Origin: Luteimonas sp. J29
GTDB lineage: Bacteria > Pseudomonadota > Gammaproteobacteria > Xanthomonadales > Xanthomonadaceae
Assembly: GCF_000472505.1 (NCBI RefSeq)
Contig: NZ_AWZR01000014.1
Span: forward strand, 1-64,000
Direction of reading: 5' to 3'
DNA: 64,000 nt
In this document: piece after piece, positions 27,787 through 37,271 of the stretch
Layout of the letters: each line of letters opens with the position of its first letter
How positions within the stretch are numbered: the first letter of the stretch is position 1
Notes under the pieces: model-generated
Seen by the model: only the letters and a program-made list of their open reading frames with translations
Database searches by the model: none
Told to the model about the DNA's origin: nothing
Translations under genes and position numbers: made by a program

Positions 27787-29090
27787 TTCGTCCCCCAGGT
27801 CTTGCGCAGGCGCAGCAGTTCTGCCGCGTAGCCCATCACGCAGACCGGCTGCAGGATCATGGTGTAGCCGAGGGTGTAGACCAGGAAGCCGCCCAGGTTG
27901 CGGCGCACGCGCAGGTGCTGGGCCTGGAACATCTGCCTCTGGGTTCGGAAGATCACCAGGTTCCAGATCGCTGCGAGCGGCAGGACGAGCAGGGTCATGG
28001 GCCCGACGATCCAGTAGAAGCCGAACAGCGCGAGCACGATGCCGGGCAGGAACGCGAACGTATAGACCAGGTCGAGCGGCAGGAACAGCAGGTTCCACCA
28101 GATGAACAGCGTGGTCATGCGCGGATGGAACAACAGCCGCCAGTGGCGTCCGAAGGCTTCCATCAGGCCACGCGACCAGCGCTGGCGCTGGCGCGCGAAC
28201 TGGCGCAGGCGGGTCGGCACCCGGGTGAACAGGCAGGCATCCTCGCAGTAGCCGATGCGCGCTCCGTTCTCGAGCAGCGCCCACGACAGCACGATGTCCT
28301 CGCCCACGCATTCCGGCCAGCCGCCCGCGTGCACCAGCGCATCGCGCGTGTACAGCGAGAACGCGCCCTGGGCGACGAGGGTGCCGTGGTACATGCTCTG
28401 GACGCGCTTGACCGCGGCGATGCCGTGGAAGTAGTCCCACTCCTGGCAGCGCGTCAGCCAGTTCTCGCGCGAGTTGCGCACCAGCACCGCGCCCGCGACC
28501 GCGACGGTGCCCGGCGGGTCGGAAAGGTAGCGCTGGACGATCTTGCGCAGCGCGTCGGGGCGCAGGCAGGAGTCGCCGTCGACGGTGATCACCAGTTCCT
28601 GCGTGGTCTCGGCCAGGCCCCGGTTGAGCGCTCGCGCCTTGCCGCCGTTGCACGGCTGCGCCAACACCCGGATGGCGAGCCCCGGGCGGGGCAGGCGGGC
28701 GGCGCCTTCGCGCGCCAGGGCCAGGGTGTCGTCGGTCGAGCCGTCGTCGACCACCACCACCTCGACGTGGCCCGGATAGTCCTGCCTGACGAGGCTGGAC
28801 AGCGTATCGGGCAGGTTCTCGGCCTCGTTGTAGCAGGCCACGAGCACGCAGACGTCGGGCAACTTGCCGAAGCCGCGGCGCGGCGGCCGCCGGTCGCCGA
28901 GGATCGATCCGATCAGGAACGCGTTCATGAAGCCGGGCACCCAGGCCACGAACGCGATCACGACCACCGCCGGCCAGTGGCCGATGATCGCCGACAGGTC
29001 CGCAAGCCATCGCTGGGACAGGAAGATCGACAGGCCCATCCAGGCCAGCGACGCCGCGAGCACGAGCGCGAACTTGACGCGCAGCGGCAC
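27783..29090 (-). CDS. Family 2 glycosyltransferase, PgaC/HAS-like membrane synthase
   Basis: A processive-type GT2 enzyme. Two N-terminal helices (KFALVLAASLAWMGLSIFLS and VVVIAFVAWVPGFMNAFLIG) precede the GT-A core: VLVACYNEAENLPDTLSSLV, VVVDDGSTDDTLALA, LVITVDGDSCLRPDAL (DxD), EDIVLSWALLENG and the QxxRW motif RQRQRWSRGLMEA. Three or four C-terminal helices follow. These features match poly-GlcNAc or hyaluronan-type synthases. The start is uncertain: GTG at 29090 gives a typical N-terminus, while an open frame reaches GTG at 29267 but adds a Pro-rich segment unlike the family. It begins the operon with the beta-barrel gene. Confidence 0.85.
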   Translation of the reverse strand: MPLRVKFALVLAASLAWMGLSIFLSQRWLADLSAIIGHWPAVVVIAFVAWVPGFMNAFLIGSILGDRRPPRRGFGKLPDVCVLVACYNEAENLPDTLSSLVRQDYPGHVEVVVVDDGSTDDTLALAREGAARLPRPGLAIRVLAQPCNGGKARALNRGLAETTQELVITVDGDSCLRPDALRKIVQRYLSDPPGTVAVAGAVLVRNSRENWLTRCQEWDYFHGIAAVKRVQSMYHGTLVAQGAFSLYTRDALVHAGGWPECVGEDIVLSWALLENGARIGYCEDACLFTRVPTRLRQFARQRQRWSRGLMEAFGRHWRLLFHPRMTTLFIWWNLLFLPLDLVYTFAFLPGIVLALFGFYWIVGPMTLLVLPLAAIWNLVIFRTQRQMFQAQHLRVRRNLGGFLVYTLGYTMILQPVCVMGYAAELLRLRKTWGTK

Positions 29091-29537
29091 GTAGAACCGA
29101 CGCCTTGCGTCATACGGGACTGGGGGCTGGAGGGGGTACCGGGGTGCAGCGAAGTCTGGAACCGGGTCCGGTACGGGGCCCGGCGCGGGGAGGGGGGAGT
29201 TCAAGGCGAAGAGCAGTGGTGATGAACGATGCCCGGCTAATAGCAAGGCACATGCCAACTGAGTCACAGTTCAGGGGTGCGGCCGCTCACCCTTTGCGGC
29301 GGGGACGCGCCGATGCCTGCCGGACATGGCATGCGGGAAGGTCGAGGGCGCGGGGCCGCGCCCGGTGCACGACACCCGGCGCCCGCGGTGGCACTTGAGC
29401 GCCGGTCCGCGGGGTCGCCGGCCGCAGTCGCAGCCGGACGGAGTGCGGTTCGCTTCCAGGACGGCCGCGCCGGCCTCGCCGCCTGGTCCGGCCCTGCGCG
29501 GGCCGGTGCGATGGATCGGCCCGGAAGCCGGCCGGGC

Positions 29538-30317
29538 TCAGCGGCTGTTGCGGTCGCCGACCGAGTCCGCGATCAGCGTGGCGACGCCGCGCGGGTCTTC
29601 CTGCTGGGCCACGTGGCCGCCGGGGAAGGTGCGGATGGTCCAGCCGCGGGCCTGCGCGTTCTGCCAGCTCCTGTCCTTCTTCGCCCGCTCCTCGACCGAC
29701 TGGTCGGCCGGGACGAAGGCCACGTAGGTGACCGGCAGCGCCAGCGCGGCGGGGTTGCGGTAGGACACCGGCTGGCTGAAGCACTTGACCGAGTGCTTGA
29801 CGCTGTACGGCGGCTTCGCGCCCGGCTGCACCCACGGCACCTGCATGAAGCCGTCCTTGAACCGGTCCGGGTCCATGCCCTGGCCGCCGAACAGGTCCCA
29901 GAGCGACTGCCCGTCTTCGGGGACCGCGGCGTCGAGGAACACCACGTGCCTGAGGCGCTCGGGGATGCGGTCCATCACCCCGGTGATCACCATGCCGCCG
30001 TAGCTGTGGCCGGTGAGCACCACGTCGTGCAGGTCCTCGAACAGGATCAGGTTGACCACGTCCTGGATGTGGGTCTCCAGGTCGATGTCGGGGCTGTTGA
30101 GGTGCTCGCGCTCGCCCAGGCCGGTCAGCGTGGCCCGGTACACGGTATGGCCGTCGGCGGTGAGGAACTCGCCGGTGCGCTTCCACTCCCAGCCGCCGGC
30201 GGTGGCGCCGTGGACCATCACGAAGGAGTACTTGCCGTCCGCGGCCTGCACGGCCGTGGAGGCGAGGGCGAGGAGGGCGAGGACGAAGGCGATGGCGCGG
30301 TTCGGGAGTCGGGTCAT
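29538..30317 (-). CDS. Secreted alpha/beta hydrolase
   Basis: A 259-residue protein with a signal peptide ending AVQAADG. The fold is visible in SFVMVHGATAGGWEWKRTGE, VVLTGHSYGGMVITGVMDRI (nucleophile elbow GHSYG) and TIRTFPGGHVAQQEDPRG (catalytic His). The acid is probably in YVAFVPADQSVEERAKKDR. The N-terminal helix strand pair resembles plant methyl-esterase/hydroxynitrile lyase-like hydrolases. The substrate is unknown. It is divergent from the epimerase gene. Confidence 0.85.
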   Translation of the reverse strand: MTRLPNRAIAFVLALLALASTAVQAADGKYSFVMVHGATAGGWEWKRTGEFLTADGHTVYRATLTGLGEREHLNSPDIDLETHIQDVVNLILFEDLHDVVLTGHSYGGMVITGVMDRIPERLRHVVFLDAAVPEDGQSLWDLFGGQGMDPDRFKDGFMQVPWVQPGAKPPYSVKHSVKCFSQPVSYRNPAALALPVTYVAFVPADQSVEERAKKDRSWQNAQARGWTIRTFPGGHVAQQEDPRGVATLIADSVGDRNSR

Positions 30318-30553
30318 GGTCGGCGGTGCTGGCGTGCGCGCGCACGGGTCGCGGCGGAGAGTGCCACGGGCGCGGGCGCCGCGGGCGCTGCGATTCCACA
30401 TCCGTGCGCCGTGATGCCGGCCGGGAATGGATGCGGCCGGGCCGATACCGCCAGACGCGGCAAACCTGGCCGCCGCGCGCCCACGACTTCCGGCATGGGC
30501 CGGCCCCGCGGCGCGGTGCTGCAATGGCCCGAATCGACCTGGGGACCCACAGC

Positions 30554-31696
30554 ATGCGCACCACCCGCCGCGACCTGTTCAAGCTTGGCGCGCTCGCCGC
30601 CGCCTCCGCCGCCCTGCCGGGCCTCGCCGCCGCCTCCGGGTCGGCGCCGGTCGAACGCGCGAAGAAGCCGCTCGACATCCTGATCCTCGGCGGCACCGGC
30701 TTCACCGGGCCGTTCCAGGTCCAGTACGCGCTCGCGCGCGGGCACCGGGTGACCCTGTTCAACCGCGGACGGCGGCCCTCGCCGGAATGGCCGGGCGAAG
30801 TGGAGCAGCTGTCCGGCGACCGCAATACCGGCGACCTCGCCGCCCTGCGCGGCAGGCGCTGGGACGTGTGCATCGACAACCCCACCACGCTCCCGTTCTG
30901 GGTCCGCGACGCGGGCCAGGTGCTGAAGGACAGCGTCGGCCAGTACATCTTCATCTCGACGATCTCGGTCTATGCCGACGGCTCCAGGCCCGGCATCGGC
31001 GAAGACGCGCCGCTCGCCCCTTACCGGGGCCGCGACGCGATGGCCGAGACCCGCGAGACGCTGGTGGCGGACATCGAGAACCTCTACGGGCCGCTCAAGG
31101 CGCTGAGCGAGGCGGAGGCGCACAAGCAGTTCGGCGCGCGCACCACGATCATCCGCCCCGGCTACATCGTCGGCCCGCGCGACGACTCGGACCGCTTCAC
31201 CTACTGGCCGCGCCGGATCGCCCAGGGCGGCGAGGTGCTGGTGCCCGGCGACGGCCGCGACCCGGTGCAGGTGATCGACGGGCGCGATCTCGCGGAGTGG
31301 ACGATCCGCATGGCCGAGAACGGCACCACCGGCACCTTCAATGCCTGCGGGCCGGACTACGCGCTGAGCACCGACGCGATGGTGCACGGCTGCCACGCCG
31401 TGACCGGGGGAGCGGCGCGCTTCACCCACGTGCCGGCCGACTTCCTCGAGCAGAACGGCGTGGACCTGCCGATCTGGGTCTCGCGCACGCATCCCAGGTA
31501 CGGCGGCTACGGCTCGGTGAGCAACGCGCGCGCGATCGCGGCCGGGCTCACGTTCCGCCCGCTGGCCACGACAGTGGCCGACCTGCTGGCCTGGTTCGAC
31601 TCGCTGCCGGCCGAGCGCCAGGCCGCGTTCGGCGCGGGCATCAGCCGCGAGCGCGAGGCCGAGCTGCTGGCGGCGTGGCGGGCGCAGGGCGCGTAG
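30554..31696 (+). CDS. Tat-exported NAD-dependent epimerase/dehydratase-like protein
   Basis: A 380-residue protein. ATG 30554 opens with a twin-arginine signal (RTTRRDLFKLGALAAASAAL), so export in folded form is likely. The SDR core starts with LDILILGGTGFTGPFQVQYA; then RWDVCIDNPTTLPFWVRDAG, IFISTISVYADG and YGPLKALSEAEA (YxxxK) follow. YIVGPRDDSDRFTYWPRR and GTFNACGPDYAL complete the substrate half. An exported NAD-binding epimerase is unusual, since the cofactor must be loaded before export. Similar Tat-tagged proteins occur in soil bacteria; the substrate is unknown. Confidence 0.82.
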   Translation: MRTTRRDLFKLGALAAASAALPGLAAASGSAPVERAKKPLDILILGGTGFTGPFQVQYALARGHRVTLFNRGRRPSPEWPGEVEQLSGDRNTGDLAALRGRRWDVCIDNPTTLPFWVRDAGQVLKDSVGQYIFISTISVYADGSRPGIGEDAPLAPYRGRDAMAETRETLVADIENLYGPLKALSEAEAHKQFGARTTIIRPGYIVGPRDDSDRFTYWPRRIAQGGEVLVPGDGRDPVQVIDGRDLAEWTIRMAENGTTGTFNACGPDYALSTDAMVHGCHAVTGGAARFTHVPADFLEQNGVDLPIWVSRTHPRYGGYGSVSNARAIAAGLTFRPLATTVADLLAWFDSLPAERQAAFGAGISREREAELLAAWRAQGA

Positions 31697-31715
31697 CCGG
31701 GCCGCGGATCGCGGC

Positions 31716-32036
31716 TCAGTAGCCGCGCTGCTTCCCGATCCTGGTGTCGAGCACTGTCCTGAGTTTGTCGCAGGCGCCGCGGATGGCCTGCTCCATGGTG
31801 TCGGCGTCGTGGCTGGTGCCCACCGGGTCGTCGTTTTTCAGGCGCGCCTCCAGCGCACACCGCTTGTCGGCGACGCCGGACTTGACCGGGGAGTTGGTGT
31901 CTGACAGGAAGACCTCGATCCGGCTCAGTCGGGGGAAGTAGCGGCCGAGCTGCTGTTCGAGCATCGCGTTGACCCGCTCCTCGAGCGCGTCGGTGCCGTC
32001 GATGTGGTTGTCGGTGTTCAACTGGATGATGGGCAT
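31716..32036 (-). CDS. HPF/RaiA-family ribosome-associated protein
   Basis: A 106-residue protein: PIIQLNTDNHIDGTDALEER, then VNAMLEQQLGRYFPRLSRIE, VFLSDTNSPVKSGVADKRCA and LEARLKNDDPVGTSHDADTM. It follows the hibernation-promoting factor fold (beta-alpha-beta3-alpha). Short HPF/RaiA proteins sit in the mRNA channel of idle ribosomes; this one is in the short class without the dimerising tail. It is monocistronic and convergent with the epimerase gene. Confidence 0.85.
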   Translation of the reverse strand: MPIIQLNTDNHIDGTDALEERVNAMLEQQLGRYFPRLSRIEVFLSDTNSPVKSGVADKRCALEARLKNDDPVGTSHDADTMEQAIRGACDKLRTVLDTRIGKQRGY

Positions 32037-32124
32037 GGGAGCGTCCGCCTGTGGAAACCGCCCCGATCCTACAGCGCGAGCGTGAGCGTGCGGTCAGCCG
32101 CCGCCGCTCCCGCGCCGTGGCCCC

Positions 32125-32520
32125 TCAGCGCCAGCCAGGATGCTTCGTGGCCTGGCCGATCCAGTCGCGCACTTCGGGAGCGCGGGCTTCGTCCAGCGAA
32201 CGGATCTTGACGTAGCGCGACCCCTCGCCCAGGGGCGGGGCGGGATCGAACTTCGCGCCGGCGAAGAACACCAGGTTCACCGACACGTCGTAGGCCACCA
32301 TCTCCATCAGCCAGCCCTTGCCGGGCAGGCCGTAGTACGCCTTCTTCCATTTCACCGCGTACTGCAGGCCGGGGATCGCGTCGCGGATGGCGCGGTCGAC
32401 GTGTTCGACGATCGGCTGCAGGGCGGGCATCGTGCCCGCCATCCAGTCGGCGACGACGGCGTGGCTGTCGGACGGCACGGGCGGTTTGCGCCCGGGAGTG
32501 TGCGCGTGTGCCTTGGGCAT
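32125..32520 (-). CDS. DUF1801-family protein
   Basis: A 131-residue protein: MPALQPIVEHVDRAIRDAIP, GLQYAVKWKKAYYGLPGKGW, LMEMVAYDVSVNLVFFAGAK and PPLGEGSRYVKIRSLDEARA. This is the DUF1801 (YdhG-like) alpha/beta fold, with the usual 'xPxxxYxxKWKxxxY' core. Small, widely distributed, function unclear. ATG 32520 is the first start, followed by a basic Pro-rich segment. Confidence 0.85.
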   Translation of the reverse strand: MPKAHAHTPGRKPPVPSDSHAVVADWMAGTMPALQPIVEHVDRAIRDAIPGLQYAVKWKKAYYGLPGKGWLMEMVAYDVSVNLVFFAGAKFDPAPPLGEGSRYVKIRSLDEARAPEVRDWIGQATKHPGWR

Positions 32521-32920
32521 GGCCAGCCTCCTTTGACCCGCAAGAGCGGCAAAGGTTAGCGCGCAGGACGGCCGCGTTGCGGCAAGGCCCACTCCCATCG
32601 ACTGGCCACCGGACCCGTTCCATCCGGAACCATTGTGCCGGGCAGCCACGCCGTGCCCGGAGTTTGCCAACCTCCGGCACGTGGCCCGCGCCTCCCGCGA
32701 CCGGTATGGTCCAATCGTCGAAGCCGTGGGATGGTCGGCACCGGGGAGCACATTGCACGGTCTTCGCAGAGCGCGGCCAACGCGCACGGGGAAGACGCCA
32801 CCGGCCCCTGCCGCGCATCCAGGCAGTACGCAGTACGCAGGCCCGTCCCGACCACCGGACGTCGTTCCCGGGCTGCCGTCCCGACGCCCGGGCATGTTCC
32901 TCCATCGCAAGGAATCGCCC
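32521..32920. other. Gene-free divergent spacer
   Basis: Some 400 bases separate the DUF1801 gene (leftward) from the CPBP gene (rightward). Reading both strands I find no convincing coding sequence, repeat or RNA gene. It should carry the promoters of both genes, but no clear -35/-10 pair can be read. An in-frame ATG at 32894 might extend the CPBP protein by nine residues. Confidence 0.5.
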
Positions 32921-33760
32921 ATGCTCAAGGCCGTGCTCGCCCGACACCGTTTCGCGACGTTCGCCGTCGCCACCCTGGCCTGGTCCTGGGCCTGTTGGCT
33001 TCCCGTCCTGCACGACATCGAGGGCGAACTGTTCAAGTCGCCACCCGGCGTGCTCGCGCTGTTCTTCGCCGGTGCCTACGGGCCCAGCCTGTGGGGAATC
33101 GTGCTCGCCGCGTACTTCGACGGCCGGGACGGACTGCGCGAGCTGTTCGGCCGCAGGCTCGGCACGACGGTCGCGCTGCGCTGGAGCCTGCTGGTCCTGC
33201 TCGCCGCGCCGCTGCTTTATGGCGGCGCGCTGGCGCTGTTCGCCGCGACCGGGGGACACCCGGGTCCGGCCAATCATGGCCTGTGGCCGTGGCTGCCGGT
33301 GATCATGCTGGTGTCGCTGTTCCTCGGCCCCCTCGCCGAAGAGTTCGGTTGGCGCGGATTCGCGATCCGCCAGTTCGACCTCGACCGCGAGTTCACCAGG
33401 GCCAATGTGCTGATCGGCCTGCTCTGGGCGGTGTGGCATGCGCCGTTGTGGTGGGCGGCGACCGGCACCGCCATCAGCGGCATGCCGGTGACGGTCGGCC
33501 ATGTCGCGCTGTTCGTCGCCGCGGTACTGGGATCGACCTGGCTGTATGCCTGGGCCTGGCAGCGCACCGCCGGCAGCGTGCTGGTCGCGGTGATGCTGCA
33601 CCTGGGGCTCAACAGCGGTGGCACCGTAGCGGCGTGGCTGTTCCCCGAGCTTCCAGCCTCGGAGAAGCCGCACCTGTACGCCGCGTACGTCGCCTGCGTG
33701 TGGCTGCTGGTCGGGCTGCTGTGGCTGGTGCTGCGGTCTCGCGGTCGCGGGCGGGGCTGA
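32921..33760 (+). CDS. CPBP-family intramembrane glutamic endopeptidase
   Basis: A 279-residue protein with about eight helices. The Abi/CPBP active-site motifs are complete: EExxxR in LGPLAEEFGWRGFAIRQ, FxxxH in LLWAVWHAPLWW, and the distal His in VAVMLHLGLNSGG. AAGGAA upstream supports ATG 32921. Family members process prenylated or lipid-like substrates (Rce1) or contribute to bacteriocin immunity. The substrate here is unknown. Confidence 0.9.
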   Translation: MLKAVLARHRFATFAVATLAWSWACWLPVLHDIEGELFKSPPGVLALFFAGAYGPSLWGIVLAAYFDGRDGLRELFGRRLGTTVALRWSLLVLLAAPLLYGGALALFAATGGHPGPANHGLWPWLPVIMLVSLFLGPLAEEFGWRGFAIRQFDLDREFTRANVLIGLLWAVWHAPLWWAATGTAISGMPVTVGHVALFVAAVLGSTWLYAWAWQRTAGSVLVAVMLHLGLNSGGTVAAWLFPELPASEKPHLYAAYVACVWLLVGLLWLVLRSRGRGRG

Positions 33761-33769
33761 CCGGCCCGG

Positions 33770-34852
33770 CTAGTCGCGCTGGCCGGAGACCAGCGCCAGC
33801 ACCGCGATGCCGGCCACGACGCCGAGGCCGGTCCACAGCCGCAGCACGATCCGGTTGCGCGCGCGTCCCGTCAGCACCTGGTACGCGCCCTGCGCCACGG
33901 CGCTGGCGCCGAACAGCCAGGCCGCGACCAGGATGGCAGCGACCGCGAGCAGCTGCATCGTGGAGCCCGCGAACCGCATGCCGCCGGCATTCCCGCCCGC
34001 GCCGGCCAGCATGGGCGCCACGCGCACCAGCACCACGGTCATGATGCCGGCGATCACCAGGCCCGCCACGGCCAGCGCGCCGCCGAACCGACGCGCCCAG
34101 CGGCGGGTGACCATGGGTCCGCCGCAGCGCGGGCAGGCGGAGCGGAACTGCCAGGCTTCATGGCCGCAGTGGCGGCAGGTGTTGAGGTCCTCCGGATCGC
34201 TGCCGTCGCCCGGCCCGTGGAAGAAGGTGGCGGTCCCGGGGCGAACCGCCGCGTAGTGGCCGATGGCCTTGCGCGCGTCGCCCCAGGCCGTGGACGGCAC
34301 CGGGAAGGTCAGCCGGGCGTCGCGCGCCGGTCGCACGGTGCCGCGTGGACCGATGTACGGCGGGTGCCGCAGGTGCAGGTGGGCCACGTGGCACCCGGCG
34401 GCGTCTCGCGCAGGCCGGCTTCAAGCACCTCGGGTGCGCCGTGGCGCGGAAGCACGATGACCTCGTCGCCGATCCAGATGGCCTCCTCGCCGACGATGAC
34501 CTCGATACCGTCGCCGGGAACCATGTCGACGACCGCGAGCTCGTTCAGCAGCGGGCCGTGGCGGCCGCTGCGCTTCGGCGTCGAGGAAAAGCTGCCAGGC
34601 GGCGGCCTCCACGCGCCAGCGGGCCAGCTCGCATTCGCCGCGCGACAGGAGAGCCTGCGCGCGGGCGGCGCGCAGCGCGGGAACCAGCAGTGCGAGCGCC
34701 AGCACGACGAGACCGCTGCCGACCGCGACAAGGCTGGAGAGCCAGTCGCCGTGCAGTCCCCGGAGCACGGGCAGCCAGGGGACGAGGACGGCGGCCACTC
34801 CCGCCACGAGGGCGGCCGAGGCGACGCATCGCCAGCGTCGGGGATTGTGCAT
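33770..34852 (-). pseudogene. Zinc-ribbon membrane protein disrupted by two single-base indels
   Basis: Three reading-frame segments join into one protein. Segment 1 from ATG 34852 has two helices (VASAALVAGVAAVLVPWLPV and LVAVGSGLVVLALALLVPAL) and ends near LFLDAEAQR. Segment 2, in another frame, gives RHGPLLNELAVVDMVPGDG with GEEAIWIGDEVIVLPRHGA. Segment 3, back in the first frame, continues with VAHLHLRHPPYIGPRG, a zinc ribbon CRHCGHEAWQF-CPRCGG, and two final helices. The breaks lie near 34560 (one base too many) and 34390 (one too few). Since all coding content is preserved, this may be one intact gene with sequencing errors. Function is unknown. Confidence 0.65.
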
Positions 34853-34918
34853 GCCTGTCGCCCGTCGGGATCGTGCAGGTCAACGGACCCGGCGCCCGTG
34901 GCCGGCCAGCGTTCGGGG

Positions 34919-36178
34919 CTACAGCAGGCGGAAGGCGAGCATCGCGATGATGGTCGGCGGCAGGGCCGCGGCCAGCAGGCCCAGCGGATGCACGGTCTCG
35001 TCCCTGAAGTAGCGGCGCACGATCGACATGCCGGCCGGGTTCGGCGCGTTGGCGATGACGGTCAGGCCGCCACCGGCGACCGCACCGGCGACCAGCAGGT
35101 ACTTGAACTCGTCGCTCAGGCCCTCGACCAGCGAACCCAGGTAGGTCAGTGCCGCGTTGTCGGTGATCGCGGTCAGCGCCGTGGCGCCGAAGAACACCGC
35201 GTCGCTGCTCATGTCCATCAGCAGCGGCTGTAGCCACCAGCGTTGCTGCCCGCCGAGCACCACCAGGCCGGCGAGGAAGAACGCCACCAGCAGGCCCTCG
35301 CGCAGGATCAGGCGGTCCTGGTGGCGGCCGTAGGCCGTGGCCACGCCCATGAACAGCAGGAAGATGCCCATGAACATCGGCGGGTGGTGCGCGAACACGA
35401 CCAGCCCGGCCAGGAACAGCACGTGCAGGACCACGATCGGCAGGGGTGCGGCCGGGGTCGGGGTGCCGGATTCGCCCGACGGCAGCTTCGACAGCTCCCT
35501 GCGGAACACGAACACCACCAGCGCGGCGTTCACCGCCACCGCGATGGCCGCCTTCCAGCCGAAGTTCGCCAGCATGAACACGAGGTCCCAGTTCCACTGG
35601 CCGGCCACCATCAGCACCGGCGGGGCGGCGAACGGCGTGAGCACGCCGCCGATCGACACGTTGACGAACAGGGTGCCGAGCAGCGCGTACTTGGTCCGGT
35701 CCGACACGTTGACGGCGTACACGCGGCGGGCGAGCAGCATCGCCGCCAGGGTCATGGCCGCGGGCTCGGTGATGAACGAGCCGAGCAGCGGCACCAGCGC
35801 CAGCACGCTGAAGCAGAACTCCAGTCCGTTGCGCCAGGGCAGCAGCCGCGCCAGCGCGTCCACCAGGCGCGCGGCCAGCCAGACGATCGGCCGGGTCCCG
35901 GCGATCACCATGATCGCGAACACGAACATCGGCTCGGTGAAGTTGCGCGAATCGACGTAGCTCGACGCTTCGGACGGGCCGGCCATCGCCATCATCGCCA
36001 GCACGAACACGATCGCCCAGAAGCCGAACACCACCTCGACCTCCGCCAGCAGGTGCCAGATGCCCGAGTGCGCGGGCTGGCGCTCGGCGAGGCGATGGAA
36101 GTACTTGGTGCTGAAGGTGTGCAGGACCGCCAGTGCGAACAGCACCGTGGCCACCAGTTCGATCGGGGTCGGAGTCAA
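34919..36178 (-). CDS. Putative Na+/H+ antiporter
   Basis: A 419-residue protein with about 11-12 helices. Regions such as FTEPMFVFAIMVIAGTRPIV, SFITEPAAMTLAAMLLARRV, LFVNVSIGGVLTPFAAPPVL, ALTAITDNAALTYLGSLVEG and VIANAPNPAGMSIVRRYF match the family annotated as putative Na+/H+ antiporter (PF07399) and related to the ArsB/NhaD ion-transporter superfamily. Conserved Asp and Asn in the TDNAALT and NAPNPAG motifs may bind the ion. It is divergent from the acyltransferase gene. Confidence 0.8.
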   Translation of the reverse strand: MTPTPIELVATVLFALAVLHTFSTKYFHRLAERQPAHSGIWHLLAEVEVVFGFWAIVFVLAMMAMAGPSEASSYVDSRNFTEPMFVFAIMVIAGTRPIVWLAARLVDALARLLPWRNGLEFCFSVLALVPLLGSFITEPAAMTLAAMLLARRVYAVNVSDRTKYALLGTLFVNVSIGGVLTPFAAPPVLMVAGQWNWDLVFMLANFGWKAAIAVAVNAALVVFVFRRELSKLPSGESGTPTPAAPLPIVVLHVLFLAGLVVFAHHPPMFMGIFLLFMGVATAYGRHQDRLILREGLLVAFFLAGLVVLGGQQRWWLQPLLMDMSSDAVFFGATALTAITDNAALTYLGSLVEGLSDEFKYLLVAGAVAGGGLTVIANAPNPAGMSIVRRYFRDETVHPLGLLAAALPPTIIAMLAFRLL

Positions 36179-36357
36179 GACGGGCCGGGGCAGTGGGACT
36201 GGTCACCAATGCTAGGCCAGGCAGGGCGCCCGGCGGCCGTGGCTTCCACCAAGGTCGAAGGCCTTCGTCCCTGCCTTGCGCTCCCGGTCCGGCGGTCGGG
36301 CGGCCGTGCGAGGCCGCTTTGCGCTACGCTGCGCACCCCCCGCAAGCCCTCGTCCCG

Positions 36358-37251
36358 ATGTCGTCGTTGCGCGTGTTCCTGCTCCTGGTCGTGATCGCGG
36401 CCAGCACCGTGGTCCATGTCACCCCGCTGCTGCTGGTGGCGCTGGTGAAGATGGCGATCCCGCTGGCCGGTGTGCGGCGGGCCTGCAACGGGGTGCTGAC
36501 CGCCATCGCCGAGAGCTGGATCGGACTCAACAACCGCCTCTGGGACCGCTTCAGCGGCGCGCGGCTGGTGGCGACCGGGCTGGACGGGGTCCGGCCCGAT
36601 GGCCACTACCTGGTGCTGGCAAACCACCAGAGCTGGGTCGACATCCTGGTGCTGCAGAAGCTTTTCAACCGCCGCATCCCCCTGCTGCGCTTCTTCCTCA
36701 AGCGGGAACTGGTCTGGGTACCGCTGCTGGGCCTGGCGTGGTGGGCCCTGGATTTCCCGTTCATGGGCCGCCACACCCGGGCCCAGATCGCGCGCAATCC
36801 CGCGCTGGGCCGGCGCGACATGGAGGCCACGCGCCGGGCCTGCGAGAAGTTCCGCGACATTCCGGTGGCGATCATGAACTTCGTCGAGGGCACGCGCTTC
36901 ACCGACGACAAGCACGCGCGCCAGGCCTCGCCGTACCGGCACCTGCTCAAGCCGCGCTCGGGTGGCGTGGCCTACGTGCTCGACGCGATGGGCGACGCGC
37001 TGCACGGCATCCTCGATGTCACCATCGCCTATCCGGGCGGTCGCCCCAGCATGGTCGACCTGATGTCGGGGCGGGTGCGCGAGGTCCGCGTGTCGGTCCG
37101 GGTGCGGCCGCTGCCCGCGGACGTGCCGCGCGCAGGCGACGATTCGGATCGCGCCACCCGCGCGCGCTTCCAGCGCTGGCTGAACGCGCTGTGGGAAGAG
37201 AAGGACGCGGAGATGGCGCGCCTGTTGGGCGAGGGCGGCACCCCGGCATAG
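36358..37251 (+). CDS. 1-acyl-sn-glycerol-3-phosphate acyltransferase-like protein (YihG type)
   Basis: A 297-residue membrane protein. An N-terminal helix (VFLLLVVIAASTVVHVTPLL) and a second one precede the PlsC domain: motif I NHQSWVD (the usual HX4D), LLRFFLKRELVWVPLLGLAW, NFVEGTRFT (motif III, E-G-T) and FPFMGRH. The size and long first helices match the YihG group, involved in fine-tuning acyl chains of phospholipids. The active-site His and Asp are intact. Confidence 0.88.
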   Translation: MSSLRVFLLLVVIAASTVVHVTPLLLVALVKMAIPLAGVRRACNGVLTAIAESWIGLNNRLWDRFSGARLVATGLDGVRPDGHYLVLANHQSWVDILVLQKLFNRRIPLLRFFLKRELVWVPLLGLAWWALDFPFMGRHTRAQIARNPALGRRDMEATRRACEKFRDIPVAIMNFVEGTRFTDDKHARQASPYRHLLKPRSGGVAYVLDAMGDALHGILDVTIAYPGGRPSMVDLMSGRVREVRVSVRVRPLPADVPRAGDDSDRATRARFQRWLNALWEEKDAEMARLLGEGGTPA

Positions 37252-37271
37252 GCCCCGGCGCCGGTGCGGCT

